Source of the DNA: Enoplolaimus lenunculus
Lineage: Eukaryota > Nematoda > Enoplea > Enoplida > Thoracostomopsidae
Direction: 5' to 3'
NCBI GenBank assembly: GCA_030248215.1
Contig: JASANG010000835.1
Span: 1 to 64,000 of the forward strand
Length of the DNA: 64,000 nucleotides
The first letter of the stretch is position 1. The number at the start of each line of letters is the position of its first letter. The notes under the pieces were generated by a model. That model searched no databases. It was not told the origin of the DNA and was given only the letters and a program-made list of their open reading frames with translations. Below, in pieces: positions 47,391-60,744 of this stretch. The translations under genes and the position numbers were made by a program.

Positions 47391-49027
47391 GGACAAAATC
47401 TTCTGGACCTGCTCTAGTCTTCGTAGGAGGAAACTTTTTCTGTAAAACCACCAAACTTTTTTAACCAGTTTTGCGCTTATTCTCTTAGGAGGAGACTGCG
47501 GCTTCCTTAAACCTCTCGCATTTTGAAAGGAAAATAAGTAGGATGGCGCTGTCGCCCCCAACGCCACACTAAACTGTTCAGTATTTACTTAGACAGCTAG
47601 AATCGCTGATAAAGTACCTTTTGGAGTGTTTTGTTGTATCAGAAGAGTCACTTTCGTAGGGGGGGGGGGTGAATTCAAAAATTGTGAGCTCATGGGTTCA
47701 TGTCATGGAAAATTCAAATGTGACCTTTATAGATTGTCAGATTTGTAAGCTATTCTTTTAACCTTGTTACTAATTATTATCATACTCAGTAAGGTTTGCA
47801 GTCCAATTAAACCAAGACCATTCAGAATTTAAATTGACGGCCACTATGTAATCTCGCGACGCGACTTGGTATATGTAAGCTAAATGAAGTTTTTTAATTT
47901 TGGCATGTTTATTAAAGAAATCAAAATTTTAAATCATCGTGGAATTTATACGTAGGAATGTGATTCAATGTTTTTATTCAGGTTTGGCCAAGGGTTCAAT
48001 ACAAAATTGGTTTTCGTCAGACCCAGGTGCTTTAATGGTGAAACAATGCAAATCATCCTAAAATTTAAAGCACTGAACATGACATTCATACAACCTAGGG
48101 CTTAGTACGTTTAAAAACATCGATCACCTGCATAGAATGAAAGTTTGGATGCACACGTGAAATTATTTTTATTTTAATAACATTTTTATTGAGATGGGGA
48201 TTTTATACTGTAAAACTATGGTATTGCTGTATTTAAAGCATTCTAAAGCGCAGCTTTATACGCAGCATGAGCTATGTATGTAAAATAAAAAACACACTTC
48301 TTGTAAGCTGAGTGCGGGTACAACTTTATAGTGGGACAAGGAATTCTGTTGAAACCATAAAAATTAGTGAAGGGAGGAATTGAAATTTACTTGATATTGA
48401 AAAGGCTAGTTTTAATATGATTGTATCAATGTTAACCTGAGAATGGCTTGGCTTGCAGCCAGAGAATCGTGCGAATTCGTAGTCCATTGATATATACGTA
48501 GCTAGTGGTATTTTTTTTTATGTTGTAGTTCGCATGCATGAACGTTGTGGATTTTTTAAGACAATGGTAGAGTTTCTAGTTTCTACCAAGGATGGTACTG
48601 AAGAATGCTAGTAGCATCGTGACTCTAGGCTGCGACCATTAGAATTCGATGAAATACTTGTAAAAAGCGAATGTTGGGTGCTTTAAGCGAACGCTCTAGC
48701 ACTATGCCAAGTAGCTCGACTCTATAACTACTTTTATCGTCTACTACTGATGTCGCTGGGTGCGAGCGGATATCCGGCTCCAGCTCCGGTAGTGACATCG
48801 GCTCCTGTATTCTTACTTGCCGGATGTTTTTTAAAAAGCAAAAAATCGAAACCATAATTAGTATTTATGCCAACTACCATGGAACTGATTGACTTTGACA
48901 TTTTTTGCTGTCGTTAAATGCGTATGCCCGTATACGTTCACAGTCTTTTTTGAGCTACAATGACGCTTTCCTTCAGCTAAAATATAATCCATCAGACTTA
49001 TATACTTTTCAAAATTTATTTTTAAAT

Positions 49028-52000
49028 ATGTCGAACGCTTCTTGGGGACAAGTTGCCAACGAACAAGAAGCTAATTCAAAACTGATTTCGCAAGTAATTG
49101 TTTGACTTTAACTTTTATATTACGTAAATTGTGTTTAAATTTTTTCGTTGTATAACTATTGCTTGATTAGCTTTTAAGCCTTAGCAATAAACTCGTTTTG
49201 TTTTGACCGATATGCTGGCAATGTTACTTATAGGGGCGTGCCTACTAAGCCTAAGCATAAGCTTAAACACAAGTTTAATCCGAAGACTATGTTTAAGCTA
49301 GTTTCCCCGTCTCCCATTGGGTAGGCGCCTATAATTATTGTGAGCCGATATACTAATAGTCTGTCGGTCTATTTTTTATTTACAGGCGTTGAGAGACATT
49401 CGATTGCATGGCACAGCTGGACTGGGCGGAAGTGATGCCAAAACGGGTCACCAACCTTTGCCTGGGGCTTTGCCGACGCAGGCGCAAACAATTCACTTTG
49501 AGCCTCTACCTGAAAAACGCCTTGGAGGAGCTGGAAGAGGAAAACCTGTTGCCCAGCCTCAGCCAACACCAACTCTACCAGGTATGAACAAGAAACTACG
49601 TAATTTTTTATGTTTCAATGTTAAGGAACGTTTTATAAACTTCCTATCTGTTGTTCTTAAGTTTCGGGATTCGTAAGTTCCGCGATGGTTAGAATTACGG
49701 TATGTTAACTCTGTTCAGTGTTTCGAAATGGCACTTTTTTGCGTTCAGTTTACTATGTTGCTGTTCCGCAATTCAGAATCGTATCTGTGACACTTCGGCG
49801 GTTTGAAGACCTATTATTAACTGGCTGTAAGTGCTATGCACAACTGATACTATATACGCACGGCTTTAGCGGATTCATGTAATATTAAACCTTATGATTT
49901 CTTCTTCAGTTGCATCAATTTTAATTGTCGGAAATAACTTTCTTATTTTAGCACCTGCAAAACCCCAGCAGTTTAACACAGCAATACCTCCGCCGCCGGG
50001 TATGTCTGCACTTGCGACCGATTTACCCGGAGCGTATCCTGAGTCACCCAATAAAGAGCGCAGCCGACGAAGCCCAGTATCCTTTGTGCCTGCGTTTACA
50101 AATAGTAGTCCTGTTCTCGCTGCAAGCAGTGAAACAGGAGTGAACAGCTCTCAAGCCTCAAATGATAACTTGCCAGACAAAGATATGAAAGCGTTGAATA
50201 AAATATTGCATTCCAAACTGGTCAATATTACGTGTAATGTTGAAATTGAGCGACGCAATCCAGACTCACCGCTGTATAGCGTGAAAACGTTCGAGGAGCT
50301 ACATCTGTAAGCGCAGCGTTTTGGGTTTTTCGGTTAAAATTATGTTTCAGAAAGTTTTTTCACCACAAACCCCTCAGGAAAACGGTAGAATACTTTTTAC
50401 CGCTAGATGTTTCCGGTACTAATCTTTGGTAAAGCGGCCAAATATATTTGGGTGGGAAATAGTGAGTTCAGGTGAGATACGTGTGCCCAGGAGTTGTGGT
50501 CAGGCCCTTGATTTTTACCATGCTAACGTGATTATGCTTTGATTATAGCTAGAAGGGATTTATATTGGACAAAAATATACTGGACAGAAATTTGTTTTGA
50601 CATGACTTCAATTAATTGGACCGGTATTTATTTAGTTGATGTTAACATTTTATTAGTTATTAGCCTCTAGTCAAGAGGATCGACTAATTCTAAAATCTTG
50701 AAAGTAGACGCAGCCGGTTTCGCGTGTCACTACTGTCCTATTCCATATTAATATCTAGATTTAGAAAAGTTGTATCTTAATTATAGCGCTGTTTTCTACT
50801 ATTTTCAGGCGGCCTGAATTGCTCAAAGGAGTATATCAGATGGGATTTACATATCCGTCAAAAATACAAGAAACTGCACTTCCAACTCTTTTAGCAGATC
50901 CGTAGGTTATTGTGGGGTTGTTTTTAAAGTAAGGATGTGCCGATTAATCGGCATCGGTAATAATCGGCACTTTTCGTGAGTATCGGCATCGGCACTGCAA
51001 AAAACTGCCGAGTCTTTGCCGATACTTTTTGCGCATAACAGTCAGTTAGATTGCATCAATTTCATTTCTGGCGCATATCAGTGAGTCACATTAGGAAAAC
51101 TGTTACCTCTTTTGCGTTTGTGTTTGAAAAAATGAACTGAAACGAACCGTTGTTATAAAATTGTACTCGTTTATGATGGTTAGGGTTTAAGTCTCCGCTT
51201 AATGAAGTATGTAGTATCCTATCTGTTAATTAAGCCTGATGTATTAAAGTTGAAATCGGCATCGGCAAAATTTCAGAATAAGAATCGGTATCGGCATCGG
51301 CAAAAATTTTGGTATGGGCACATCCCTATTTTAAAGTATCATGTTCATCGAGTTTTGTTTTGAGCCGAAATTTTATAAGAGTGGGCTATGCTTCTTTAGT
51401 TTTAGTTTGTTTTTGTACTCAGTGTGTTAAATTGTATATACTATTTAGGGGCAACGCAGTATGGTGCAAACAGAAGGTATGGTAAACAGTGATAATATGT
51501 GTCTTAAGGCCATGATGTAAACGGAATAACGGTTCCGAATAGAATTCCGATTCATGTCCGGTTCAAGTTCCGATTCCTATTGCAGATATAATTATTTGCA
51601 ATTATATTTGTGCGAAATTTGACTGAAATTCCGCTAAGTTTCATAGCAACCGGTGCTTATATGAGTTCTCAGCACACATTTCTTATTTAGGCATGCCAAC
51701 TATCAAAGACGCATGAATAACATGGACCGTAAGCTAGAAAAACAGACATATGATCTGGCGCATACTAATTACTTATAATAAGATTCGTTATATAAAAATA
51801 TAAAGGTATGGGCTTTGAGATTTCGGAGTTCCGATTCTGGTATAATTCAGTTCTGTTTTGCACCCTTCTTAAGGCATATGTTGAACAGTACTAGTCGCTT
51901 TATTAGTAACGTACAATAAAACAAACTTCGTGGACAAATGTGGTTTCACTTAGTTCAGGCCTCAAAATATGATTGCGCAATCTCAAAGTGGTACTGGAAA

Positions 52001-55000
52001 AACAGCTTCATTTGTGTTAGCAGCATTGAGTCGTATTGTTCCGTCAAGAATGTTTCCTCAGGTAATGTCGGTTTCTTTTTGACTTGTTAAGCTGAGACTA
52101 AAGCTCGTATTCTTAAATACATATGTGTGTAGCAGTTATCGTCAGTTAGTATCATGTTTTGTAATTTCTAAATAAAAAATTTGAATTAAATAATTCACAA
52201 AATATTGTATTGAGTTTGCTATTCATTAACGAGGAAGTTCGCTTGGTTGAAAATTTATGGCTAACAGATCAGAGATGTTATAATGAGGGCATAACCGGAA
52301 TTGCAAAATATTGGAATGTTTAGTTATGTGCAAACGGTGCCGGAATTTGGGTCGATTACAGAAAAACCGAATTTCTAGCCTGCTCGTGGTTTGAAACTAA
52401 AAGCGGCTGGGAGTGAAATTGTTTGATTATTACATTACTGTGGTGATATTTTACTAGTTCAGGTTTTATGCTTGTCGCCGACGTATGAATTAGCGCTGCA
52501 AATCGGAGATGTTTTCACCAAAATGGCAAGGTATTGCGATGATATTAAAGTCTGTTATGCTGTACGAGGAAAGAAAAGTAAGGTTCGCTTCGCAAAATTT
52601 AGATGTAGTCGCTGAACGTTTTCTTTTCTATTTAGTGCGCAAACCAGTTGGCTAAGTTTCGAGTTTGGTGAAATGGTGGAAATGATACGCGGACCGTATT
52701 ACATCATATTGACGAGAAGTCAGAATACATTGAATTTTGTCAGAGGTTGATTTTTTTGTTTTGGTATTCTATTCTTCTTTTAGTTCGACCTGGACAACAA
52801 ATTGCCGATCACGTGATTATTGGAACACCCGGAACTGTGCTCGATTGGCTGCAAAAGTATCGCGTTTGTGATGCGCAACAAATACGAGTGTTCATCTTGG
52901 ACGAAGCCGACGTGATGATAGCACAGCAAGGACATCAGGATCAGTCGATTAGAATTCATAAGTAATAAGGGGCAGGAGTGGGGACGTGAATGCTTCATTT
53001 GAGGCTGTTTTGCAATTTTAAGGGCAAAGATGAGGGGTTATATTTAGTGCTCTGAGTGTACTGGTAATTTCTTTCGGAGGGGTTCCAGCTGATCTTACAA
53101 GAATGAGAGCGGGTTTTTTGAGGTGCGGGATATGAAAAATTGGTTACGAAGGGTTATATGACCATTAGATGTGGTGTTCTGCCGGATAGTAGATTTTTGC
53201 CGGAATCGGATGGTAACCGGGTGTGATTGAAGTGTTTGTTACGCGCAACGAATGTCGGTTTAAAGCCGAATGTTAAACCGGAACTTGATTTCTCACGTTT
53301 GGCTGGTATCGAACAATTGTTTAACTTTTTTCGTTGTAAAGTGGGTTGGCTATAAATTCTAAGTAGTATGAGAGGTTGGATGCTCGATTCATGGTCGGTT
53401 TCAATAGTTTTTAAAGTAAAATTATGGTACGTGATGTGCTGTTCTTCTGTTTGGTATAAACATGGCAAGCTGTTATGTTTGACCATAGAAATCAGTGGTC
53501 TACCTTATGTGCTGTTTAGGTTGATCGATTTACTTTGTCAGTCCCGTAACTGTTCGGCTTTTGAGAGCGTACTGGCTGGCTTTGTTTAGTACTCAGAAAT
53601 CGGTTAACTAAGTTTTTAACAGGTTTTATTGAGGGAAACTGGACTGGATAGTTATTCGGAAAATTTAGTTATAAATGCTCCGACAAAAATTAGCCACCAT
53701 GTACCGTCATTAAATAGTATCTGGTTTTAAAATAATGGTAAAAATATTCTCATTTTTGAAAAGCTGAAATTTGGGATCAATTAATGCCACGACATCCTAA
53801 ACTGTCAATTAAAGTCCCCCTTGGTGGTATCAATTAATGTCTCACCTCAACTTGGTTGCGATGCTAAATCAGACGTGTGGGTATTTGACATGGTGGACAC
53901 AAGTGTGACACCAGCAATTGGCTATATAGAAATTTTCCAATGACGGGTCGCAGAAACGTAATGTCCGATAATAGCACGCGTCGTGCGGTCTGGATCCGTC
54001 ATTGACAGCTATCCATGGGTTCAAGCTCGACTTAGATACTAGCATAAGTCGTTAATTAAAAGCTATACTTCGTAGACCCGCTGACTGGTTTGTATTCGCA
54101 GCACATTGAATTCGATTGGAACCATCAAAAAATACGTACGAACATATGCGGGGCGTTTGGCTAGAGTTGCTACTAGCGCGATCGTTTTTAAGAAGGGGTT
54201 TATTTGAGCACTTACATTCCGTAGCCAAAATGTATAATAGTATTTATTATACTGGCTTTAACGGATCTGTTGATATTCCAAATCAGAAAATGTATTAATT
54301 TACGTGGTTTCATAGCTCATCGGTAACTATGTATTTATATTTTAAAGAGTATCAGTATATTAGTTACTATACGGATTTGATGCTATTCGTTAGAAACAAT
54401 GTAGTAATTTACGTGGTTTCATCTTTCAAAAATATCCGCTACGCCTACTGTCTACATTGTAACTTTAGTGTGTTTTCATAGATTGTAACTTTAGTGTGTT
54501 TTCCTAGATTGTAATTGTAGTATGTTTTCAAAGGTGCAGAAAGGTAACTACTTGCGGAGGCGTTACCCTTGCAAACTGTTCGACCCCATATCCAAAAACG
54601 TTTCGGCAAAATTTAGCGTGCTTGCAGTCATGTGTTGGTGGAAACAGTTTCTTAATATATATAACACTATAAACATTGTGTGGGAGATATTTTAAGTGTG
54701 ACATATAAACAGTTGGTTGATGTGTTTCGTTGGTAATAGCCTATTCAGTAGTTGGCTATTATCTCGCTCATACCAGCGCTCTCGCTCAGAGTCTGGTACA
54801 TTCTTTAGGTTGAGCGGACGTGGGGGTTTCCCATAGCCGCCAAAGTCAACGTAAGGATTTTGGCTGATCCCGTCTGATGAGGATCAAACTTAATTGAAGA
54901 TTTTGTTGCAATTGAATGATTTAGCCTTAGAAACAAAGGTTTTTGGGCGAAGGTCTTTTGGGCATCAAACACTTTATCATGTGAATTGAGAGAAGCGAAA

Positions 55001-58000
55001 CTCCAAGCGAGGCTCGTAGTTTAGCGAAGTGTCTTGTTTAACATGAAATAGTCGAAAGATGGATTTCCGTCCGACGAAAACCTCGGGAACTGCTGAACGC
55101 ATTTTAATAAAACCAGTAAATAGCTAGTTACTAACTAATTAGCTTATTTAGTTACACCTAAATTAGGACTATTTACATTATTTGCCTAAATATTAGGGTT
55201 ACGAAGTTGGAAATTATACTTTTATAAGCGTTTGTGTGCTGTCGGCTTTAGGGTTTTCGGGTTTGAGAAATTTAAATATGGCATTTAGAAAGTGGAACAC
55301 TTAAAAATTGCTGAAGCGGCCATACCGCGTCGGAACCCTGCGAATGTCCAGGATATTAGTGTGCAGCAATTGGGATATCCATGGCAGGCTAAGTGACTAG
55401 TTCTTCCTTAAAACGACAATATAGGCGCTGTTAAATGTGCTATTGGGATTTTTAGATTGTTGAATAAAGAACGCTGTCAAATGCTGCTATTTTCGGCAAC
55501 GTATGAAGATGATGTAAGTTTGTATACCGACAAGGGCAACATTGATTAACAGAACCTCTCTTTATTTTGGCTAGGGCAGGTAAACTTTTCCAGTACCCAA
55601 GTGGGTTGCCTGATTTTCATTTCGAGAGGTTATAACTTTATGTAAAAGTTTTTGTGAGCGAATGTAGCGAGTGAGAAAATTTTGTAGTCCTTTCAGATTC
55701 AGAAAGTTAATATTCTGGACCCTCTTAAAGGAACATTGGTTTGTCTCCAGAAGTTTATGAAGAGTATATAACCTTTCTATAACTTTCCTTGTATACTTCC
55801 ATGTGAGTGCCTTGTTAAATTGTGTTACTTCTGGATAGTTTTTAGCGGAAGGCGTATAAAGAATTTTATGTTTTGGACGAAAAATGTATGCTTTAGCTTC
55901 TGAACTTAGTATTGAGCATGTTTTCGTCAATGCCATGCGTTCGGTTAGAGTGGGAGTTTACCCCGGGTAAAGAATTTTAGCCGCAGGTATGCCCGCGGGT
56001 AAAGATTTGTTTCACTCAGGTAAAAAATCACTGTTTTTATCCTACCAAACTTAAAGCCCTATTCACGCGTGCTAGTTTTTGCAGCGAGAAAGCAGCTACA
56101 ACTTGCACAAAATACTTGCAGCTGCAAGTATTTGTAATGAAACATCACATTTACTCTGAATCTTGACATGTATTTACGTAGATAATTTGCAGACGACTGC
56201 AATAAATTATAAATAACATGCATAAGCTGCAAAAACTCCAAACCTGGTTTGTGACCGAACTTGCACATGCAAGTTGCACGTGCAAATTTTTTGCTGCAAA
56301 ACTTGCAGGTGTGAATAGGGCTTAAAATGCGTTAAAGCTAAAAGCAAAAGTTGTGCGATCATTAAACTAGAGGTTTAGCTTCAGGCGTAGGAAGAACGTT
56401 GGTCGCGGGTAGATCTTTTTTGCGCCGGTATCCCCGCGGGTTTTTTTATTTGCTTGGGTAAAGCGCGGGTCGGGTAAAAAAATCTTTGCTCACATCTTAC
56501 TCTGGTTCGGTAATTAAGCAGCAAAAAAGTAGAATGGTTTATTTTTAAACCTACAACGTATTCAACTGGAATCAATTTTGAACACTGTTTCCCTATCAAA
56601 TCCCCATCAAATTGGTTTGATATCATTTTGATTTTTGATTGAGTTGCGAAAATATTGCGTTTTGATTCGAGATTCTCAATTTCTGTAAATATCAATTCTG
56701 AATTGCTGCTGTTGGCGTTTCAGGTAATGGAATTTGCAGAAGCGATAATCGCCGAACCGGTGATTATTCGTTTGAAACGCGAAGAAGAAACGTTGTCGAA
56801 TATTAAACAATATTATGTTGAGTGTGGAACACGCGAAGAGAAATTCAATGCGTTGGCTAATATTTACGGCGTTATTACTATTGGGCAAGCGATGGTATTT
56901 TGTCAGGTACAGGTCACTGTTTATGGTGTATGTACATCGTGGCCACGAGACGTATAAGCCAATTCGTAATTGGCCTGAATAGCAGGTTGGCCTACCAGAT
57001 ATACGCCAAAGATCCATAGGCGTTATCTAACAACCGATATTTCTGGAAAATGGGAACCTAACTATACAACTAGCAATAACACCAAAATTTAATACGCTTA
57101 GATTCAAGCATAGGCTTAAGTCACCAGATTTTGTTTCATACCTGGCTTATACATGCAACGCATGGATATATTTGGATTATTTCCTGAGCGATGTTAAATA
57201 ACAGACTAGTCTACTGAAACATATTAACGAAGTTGTTACTATCGGACAAACGATGATGCTTGTTGTGTCAATTAAATTGTTTCTGCAATGGTTTGCCGCA
57301 TGTCAGCGCCCGCGATGTGTACTCAATATATTTACCCATCAAAAATTCAATGAAAGGCGAAGAAAATACAGTTTTTAAAGCTTTATAATTAATTTACTAA
57401 GTAAAAAGAGCTAACTTATAACAATCTTTCCTTATACTAAAATAACCTGTCAGACTGTTAGTCGGTTTTAGAAAACGAGGACATGATTTGACTGTTAGGC
57501 ACTAGCTTTTGATTTAAATTTTTAGTTTAGTCGTTTTTTGAAATTTTCAGACCAAAGCAACTGCGAGCTGGCTAAGTCAGCAAATGTCACAGCATAAGCA
57601 TGCGGTAGCGCTGTTGTCCGGCGAACTGGACATTGATCAGCGGAACGCGATTATTACCCGGTTCCGCGAAGGCAAAGAGAAAGTACTCATTAGTACGAAT
57701 GTCACAGCCAGAGGTATCTTTAGTCACCTGTGTTCTCTAAAGGCCGTAATTTTTGAGTGGTTAGAGGGCTTACGCCCCTGAAAAAGTTTTGGTTGGATGG
57801 TCAGTGACAGATTTTAGCAGCCATGAAGCACGGATTGGCCCACCTTAAAAAGCTTAGCCTTGTTTGTAAAATGTTTGAAGTTCCTGCTGGCGGCTCCAGA
57901 AATGTTTTGACTTCGGTAGCATGTTGATGCTGGCTACGGCCTGAGACTAACCAGGTTCGAAAGCAGTTCATTGCGCACATTTAAAAAAGCATGCTTTATC

Positions 58001-59502
58001 TTGCTAATAGCAAGAGTACAACCGGATATCTGCCTCATGCTCCAGCAAAAATCGGCCTCGGCTCCGGTAAAACTTTTGTCGGAGGTTTCGGCGTTTTTTG
58101 TAATGAAAATTTTTTTGCACTTTTTATAAAATTTGTTTCCATTGAAAGGGTTTTGTAACTTTGAGACAATTTCATTGCTTTAATTACCGATGTTTTTCAA
58201 ATAAATTCAGTTTAAGAACAATTTTTTGATAGCAGTTTGTAGATCATTGTTACAATTAGCGAATTTAGTATCAGATTTGGTACTTTAATTTTGTTTCACT
58301 CCGGTTTCGTAAGATGACCTCCTGCTCTGGTTTGTTTCACCTCGGTTGCGCTTTAGTGGTAGTAGTCCATATTACTATTCGTTTAATGGAGCTGTGTAAT
58401 AATTACACAAAACTTATTGCGAACTGATGGTAGATGCTATACACAGTTAGCGTAATTTTTTTACAGGTATCGACATTGAACAAGTCACGTTAGTGATCAA
58501 TTTTGATTTGCCAGTGACAACTGCCCGCACTGCAGACTACGAAACGTATTTGCATCGTATTGGACGCACAGGGAGGTTCGGCAAAGCCGGGATTGCGATT
58601 AATTTTGTCGATGGCGAGGCTTCGATGCGGATATTGAAGGATATCGAAAGGCATTTTTGTTAGTTTGAAATAAATTTTGAGAGAATTTAATAGGGCGTTT
58701 TGGTAGGTATTAGAAACGTTTGTTTAAGGTTTTTATTCCCTTGCTCGTATTCTACAATGTGTGTAGCACCAATTACGTGCCAGTTAATGATACGTTTTCA
58801 AACTGATGAACCCTTTCAATTGTTTATCTCAAAAGTGACGGAAAAGTAAGGCAAGTGAAATGCGAAAAATTTGTTGCATTTCGAACCTCGGCATTCACTG
58901 GCTCGAATGTTACAAAACCTACTTGTCACTAATTGGTGATAGGCGCTACATACATTTGACAATACGGGCACACCTGTTAGCAAATTGTCATATAGTCGAC
59001 GATGGAAACAGAACCTATTATGTGGTACTGAGAATCGTAAGTTCTAACCTGTCATATGCATGAGTTTTATAGTTCATTGATTTAAGAATGTCTGAAGTTT
59101 TCGACCGCACGGTTCCTTAGGTCTTGCAGAATTTGAATTTTGGAAACGTTTTGGATACCTAACTTAGAATTAGATTCGGCGCTACATAAAGCAATAATTA
59201 TTTCTATGTACTAAAGTTTTATGTTACATTTGAGCAAAGTGCGTCACATCAGCGATCAGCATGAAATAGTTAGCAGAAGTGACCGGAATCTAAGACATCA
59301 TCTTCAATTGCAAACTAGATTGCAAATCAAATCGGACAATTCTTAAATTTCTGTTTCTTCTGTGAAATTCCACAGAAAGGTATTTTAGAAACCCAATGGT
59401 TACATTGTTTGAAGTTAAAGGCAGTTCTATTCATTTTTAGGTAAACCAATTGTTCGTCTGGATACAGATGATGCAGATGAAATTGAAAAGATTGGAATGT
59501 GA
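49028..59502 (+). CDS. DDX19: DEAD-box mRNA-export helicase DDX19/Dbp5
   Basis: Exons: 49028-49093, 49386-49581, 49952-50306, 50809-50901, 51959-52061, 52463-52577, 52784-52961, 55456-55513, 56724-56906, 57551-57713, 58467-58658, 59441-59502; all phases agree and give 587 residues. Dbp5/DDX19 is an RNA-dependent ATPase that strips export factors from mRNA on the cytoplasmic face of the nuclear pore, activated by Gle1/IP6. Visible motifs: Q motif GFTYPSKIQ (218-226), Walker A SGTGKT (247-252), [21 protein letters not shown] (349-352), SAT (382-384), TNVTARGID and [10 protein letters not shown] (533-542). [17 protein letters not shown] and [13 protein letters not shown] are specific to this subfamily. 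It is about 110 residues longer than human DDX19, because exons 2-3 encode a Pro/Gly/Ser-rich stretch (about 23-180) before the conserved core. The last intron uses a GTTAGT donor; if retained it would end the protein at once. Confidence 0.96.
50931..51329. mobile_element. hAT-type MITE in helicase intron 4
   Basis: A 399-bp element with ends AAGGATGTGCCGATTAATCG and, inverted, ATAGGGATGTGCCCATACC. It is flanked by a perfect 8-bp duplication, TTTAAAGT (50923-50930 and 51330-51337). The interior is full of ATCGGCATCGGC units near both ends. No coding frame. Confidence 0.85.
51511..51867. mobile_element. Second hAT-type MITE in helicase intron 4
   Basis: A 357-bp element flanked by a perfect 8-bp duplication, CTTAAGGC (51503-51510 and 51868-51875). 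Ends CATGATGTAAACGGAAT and, inverted, AAGGGTGCAAAACAGAAC are imperfect matches. Sub-terminal GTTCCGATTC repeats on each side. It lies only about 180 bp from the previous MITE in the same intron. Confidence 0.8.
54465..54535 (+). repeat. Short tandem repeat in helicase intron 7
   Basis: Three copies of a roughly 26-bp unit containing ATTGTAACTTTAGTGTGTTT. Just upstream, TTTACGTGGTTTCAT occurs twice, about 115 bp apart. Intron 7 (52962-55455) otherwise holds no feature I can support. Confidence 0.65.
55945..56512. repeat. CCCGCGGGTAAA repeat split by a TTAA MITE
   Basis: Two halves of the CCCGCGGG repeat (about 55945-56050 and 56400-56512) surround a younger element at 56055-56321. The whole is within helicase intron 8 and spares both splice sites. 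Confidence 0.65.
56055..56321. mobile_element. TTAA-flanked MITE, GCCCTATTCAC ends
   Basis: Inverted ends AGCCCTATTCACGCGTGC and GCCCTATTCACACCTGC, extending through a TTTTGCAGC block, flanked by TTAA at 56051-56054 and 56322-56325; 267 bp. The interior is built from CTTGCAGCTGCAAGT-like palindromes. TTAA use fits a piggyBac-type mover, but no autonomous copy is present. Confidence 0.75.
58015..58370. repeat. Degraded CAGGGT-family hAT MITE
   Basis: Begins with GTACAACCGGATATCTGCC and contains GGCCTCGGCTCCGG, echoing the element at 24741-25060. The right end is worn (ACCTCGGTTGCGCTTT). It lies in helicase intron 10. Confidence 0.5.
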
Positions 59503-60744
59503 TATGCAGTTATGTGTCATTAGTTATACGCTATTATTCATTTTATTGCCTAAGTTTTCTAGCTAGTTGCAAAGATTTTGAAATAACTGTACTTGATGCT
59601 TTAAATCAAACTGTGGAAGTTTTAAATGAGCCATCGATTATATTTTTGTTCCACTCCACTGAATTTTTTTTCGAAAATTTAAAGCTAAAATTGTATTGCC
59701 CGTAATAAGAATCAGTTTGGAATGGCGGGGTTACCTGTAGTCCGGCCTGGCAACCAGTAATTCATCGAGGAGTGAGATGCTTTATGGAGGCGGCAAAGAT
59801 TTCATTTTAGCATATAATTCTTTTAAAATACTATAAATTATCTTGTTACTAATATTTTGTGATATCTGACACTAGGTCGATAATATTTCCGTTAGATTTT
59901 TTGGCATTAGTGTCCGGCACTTTCGGTTATGAAAGAGTTCAACAAAATTTGTCTGGACCGCAGCCCAAAGTGAAACAAAATAAAGTAACAAAACTGGTCT
60001 TAAATTAGCTCATTTTTGCAAAATTACCTCAAAGTTAAAAAATCTTTCAAGAACACCAATCTGCAAGTGCGAAAATTTTCATTACAAAATAGCCGGAACC
60101 TTCGACAAAAATTCGACCGGAGGCGGGGTCGATTTAGTCGTAGGCAGACATCTTACCCTACCGTTCAGGGACTGAGTGCATAATTTTCAACGCACAATAA
60201 ATTTATTGTGCTTTCATTTTACGAGCTGATAGGACGCACTCGTGAGAAGGATAGGAAAAACGTTGAACTGAACTGCATTCAAAGTATTGGAAATATTGAT
60301 GCGGTACCAGAGCTACGCGCTATCCGTGGGTAAAAACGCGGGCCGGATAAGAAAAGTTTGATGCTGGGGTACTCGTAGGTACCAAATTTCAAAGTGCGAA
60401 TAAATATTTGTTAATTTTTACGGGGAAGTTGTAATCCATGATCTAGTTTCTTTCTTTATATCGAAATTTCTTGGTAATCGAAAAATATTTGCGGCTTTTT
60501 GAATGGAAGCAACAATGTATAATTTCATTTCCCCGCATTCTTCGCGTTTCTGTAGATAGAGGTTATGGCCAATGTAACAGGGGCGGAACAATGTTATAAG
60601 CTTATTCATGAGCATATTCTTAAGCCTTAGCCAAAAGCCATGAAAAAAATTAGCCTAAAGCTTAAGCTTACTCTTTTCTAGTCCCATAGAAAAGGTTCAT
60701 TCATGATCTAGCCGAGGTTATAATTTGACTAGGAGTGTTCACCG

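Larger units (their letters stand above)
44894..49027. other. Gene-free stretch between degenerin and helicase
   Basis: Holds a MITE with a nested TTAA/tRNA-like element (44982-45638), a local duplication (45745-46400 and 46731-47390), a run of nine or more G at about 47660, and a GGCTCCAGCTCCGG patch near 48777. No exon could be supported. The helicase promoter must lie towards the right edge; acceptor-like TTCACAG (48945) and CCTTCAG (48978) precede its ATG and could take a trans-spliced leader. Confidence 0.45.
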
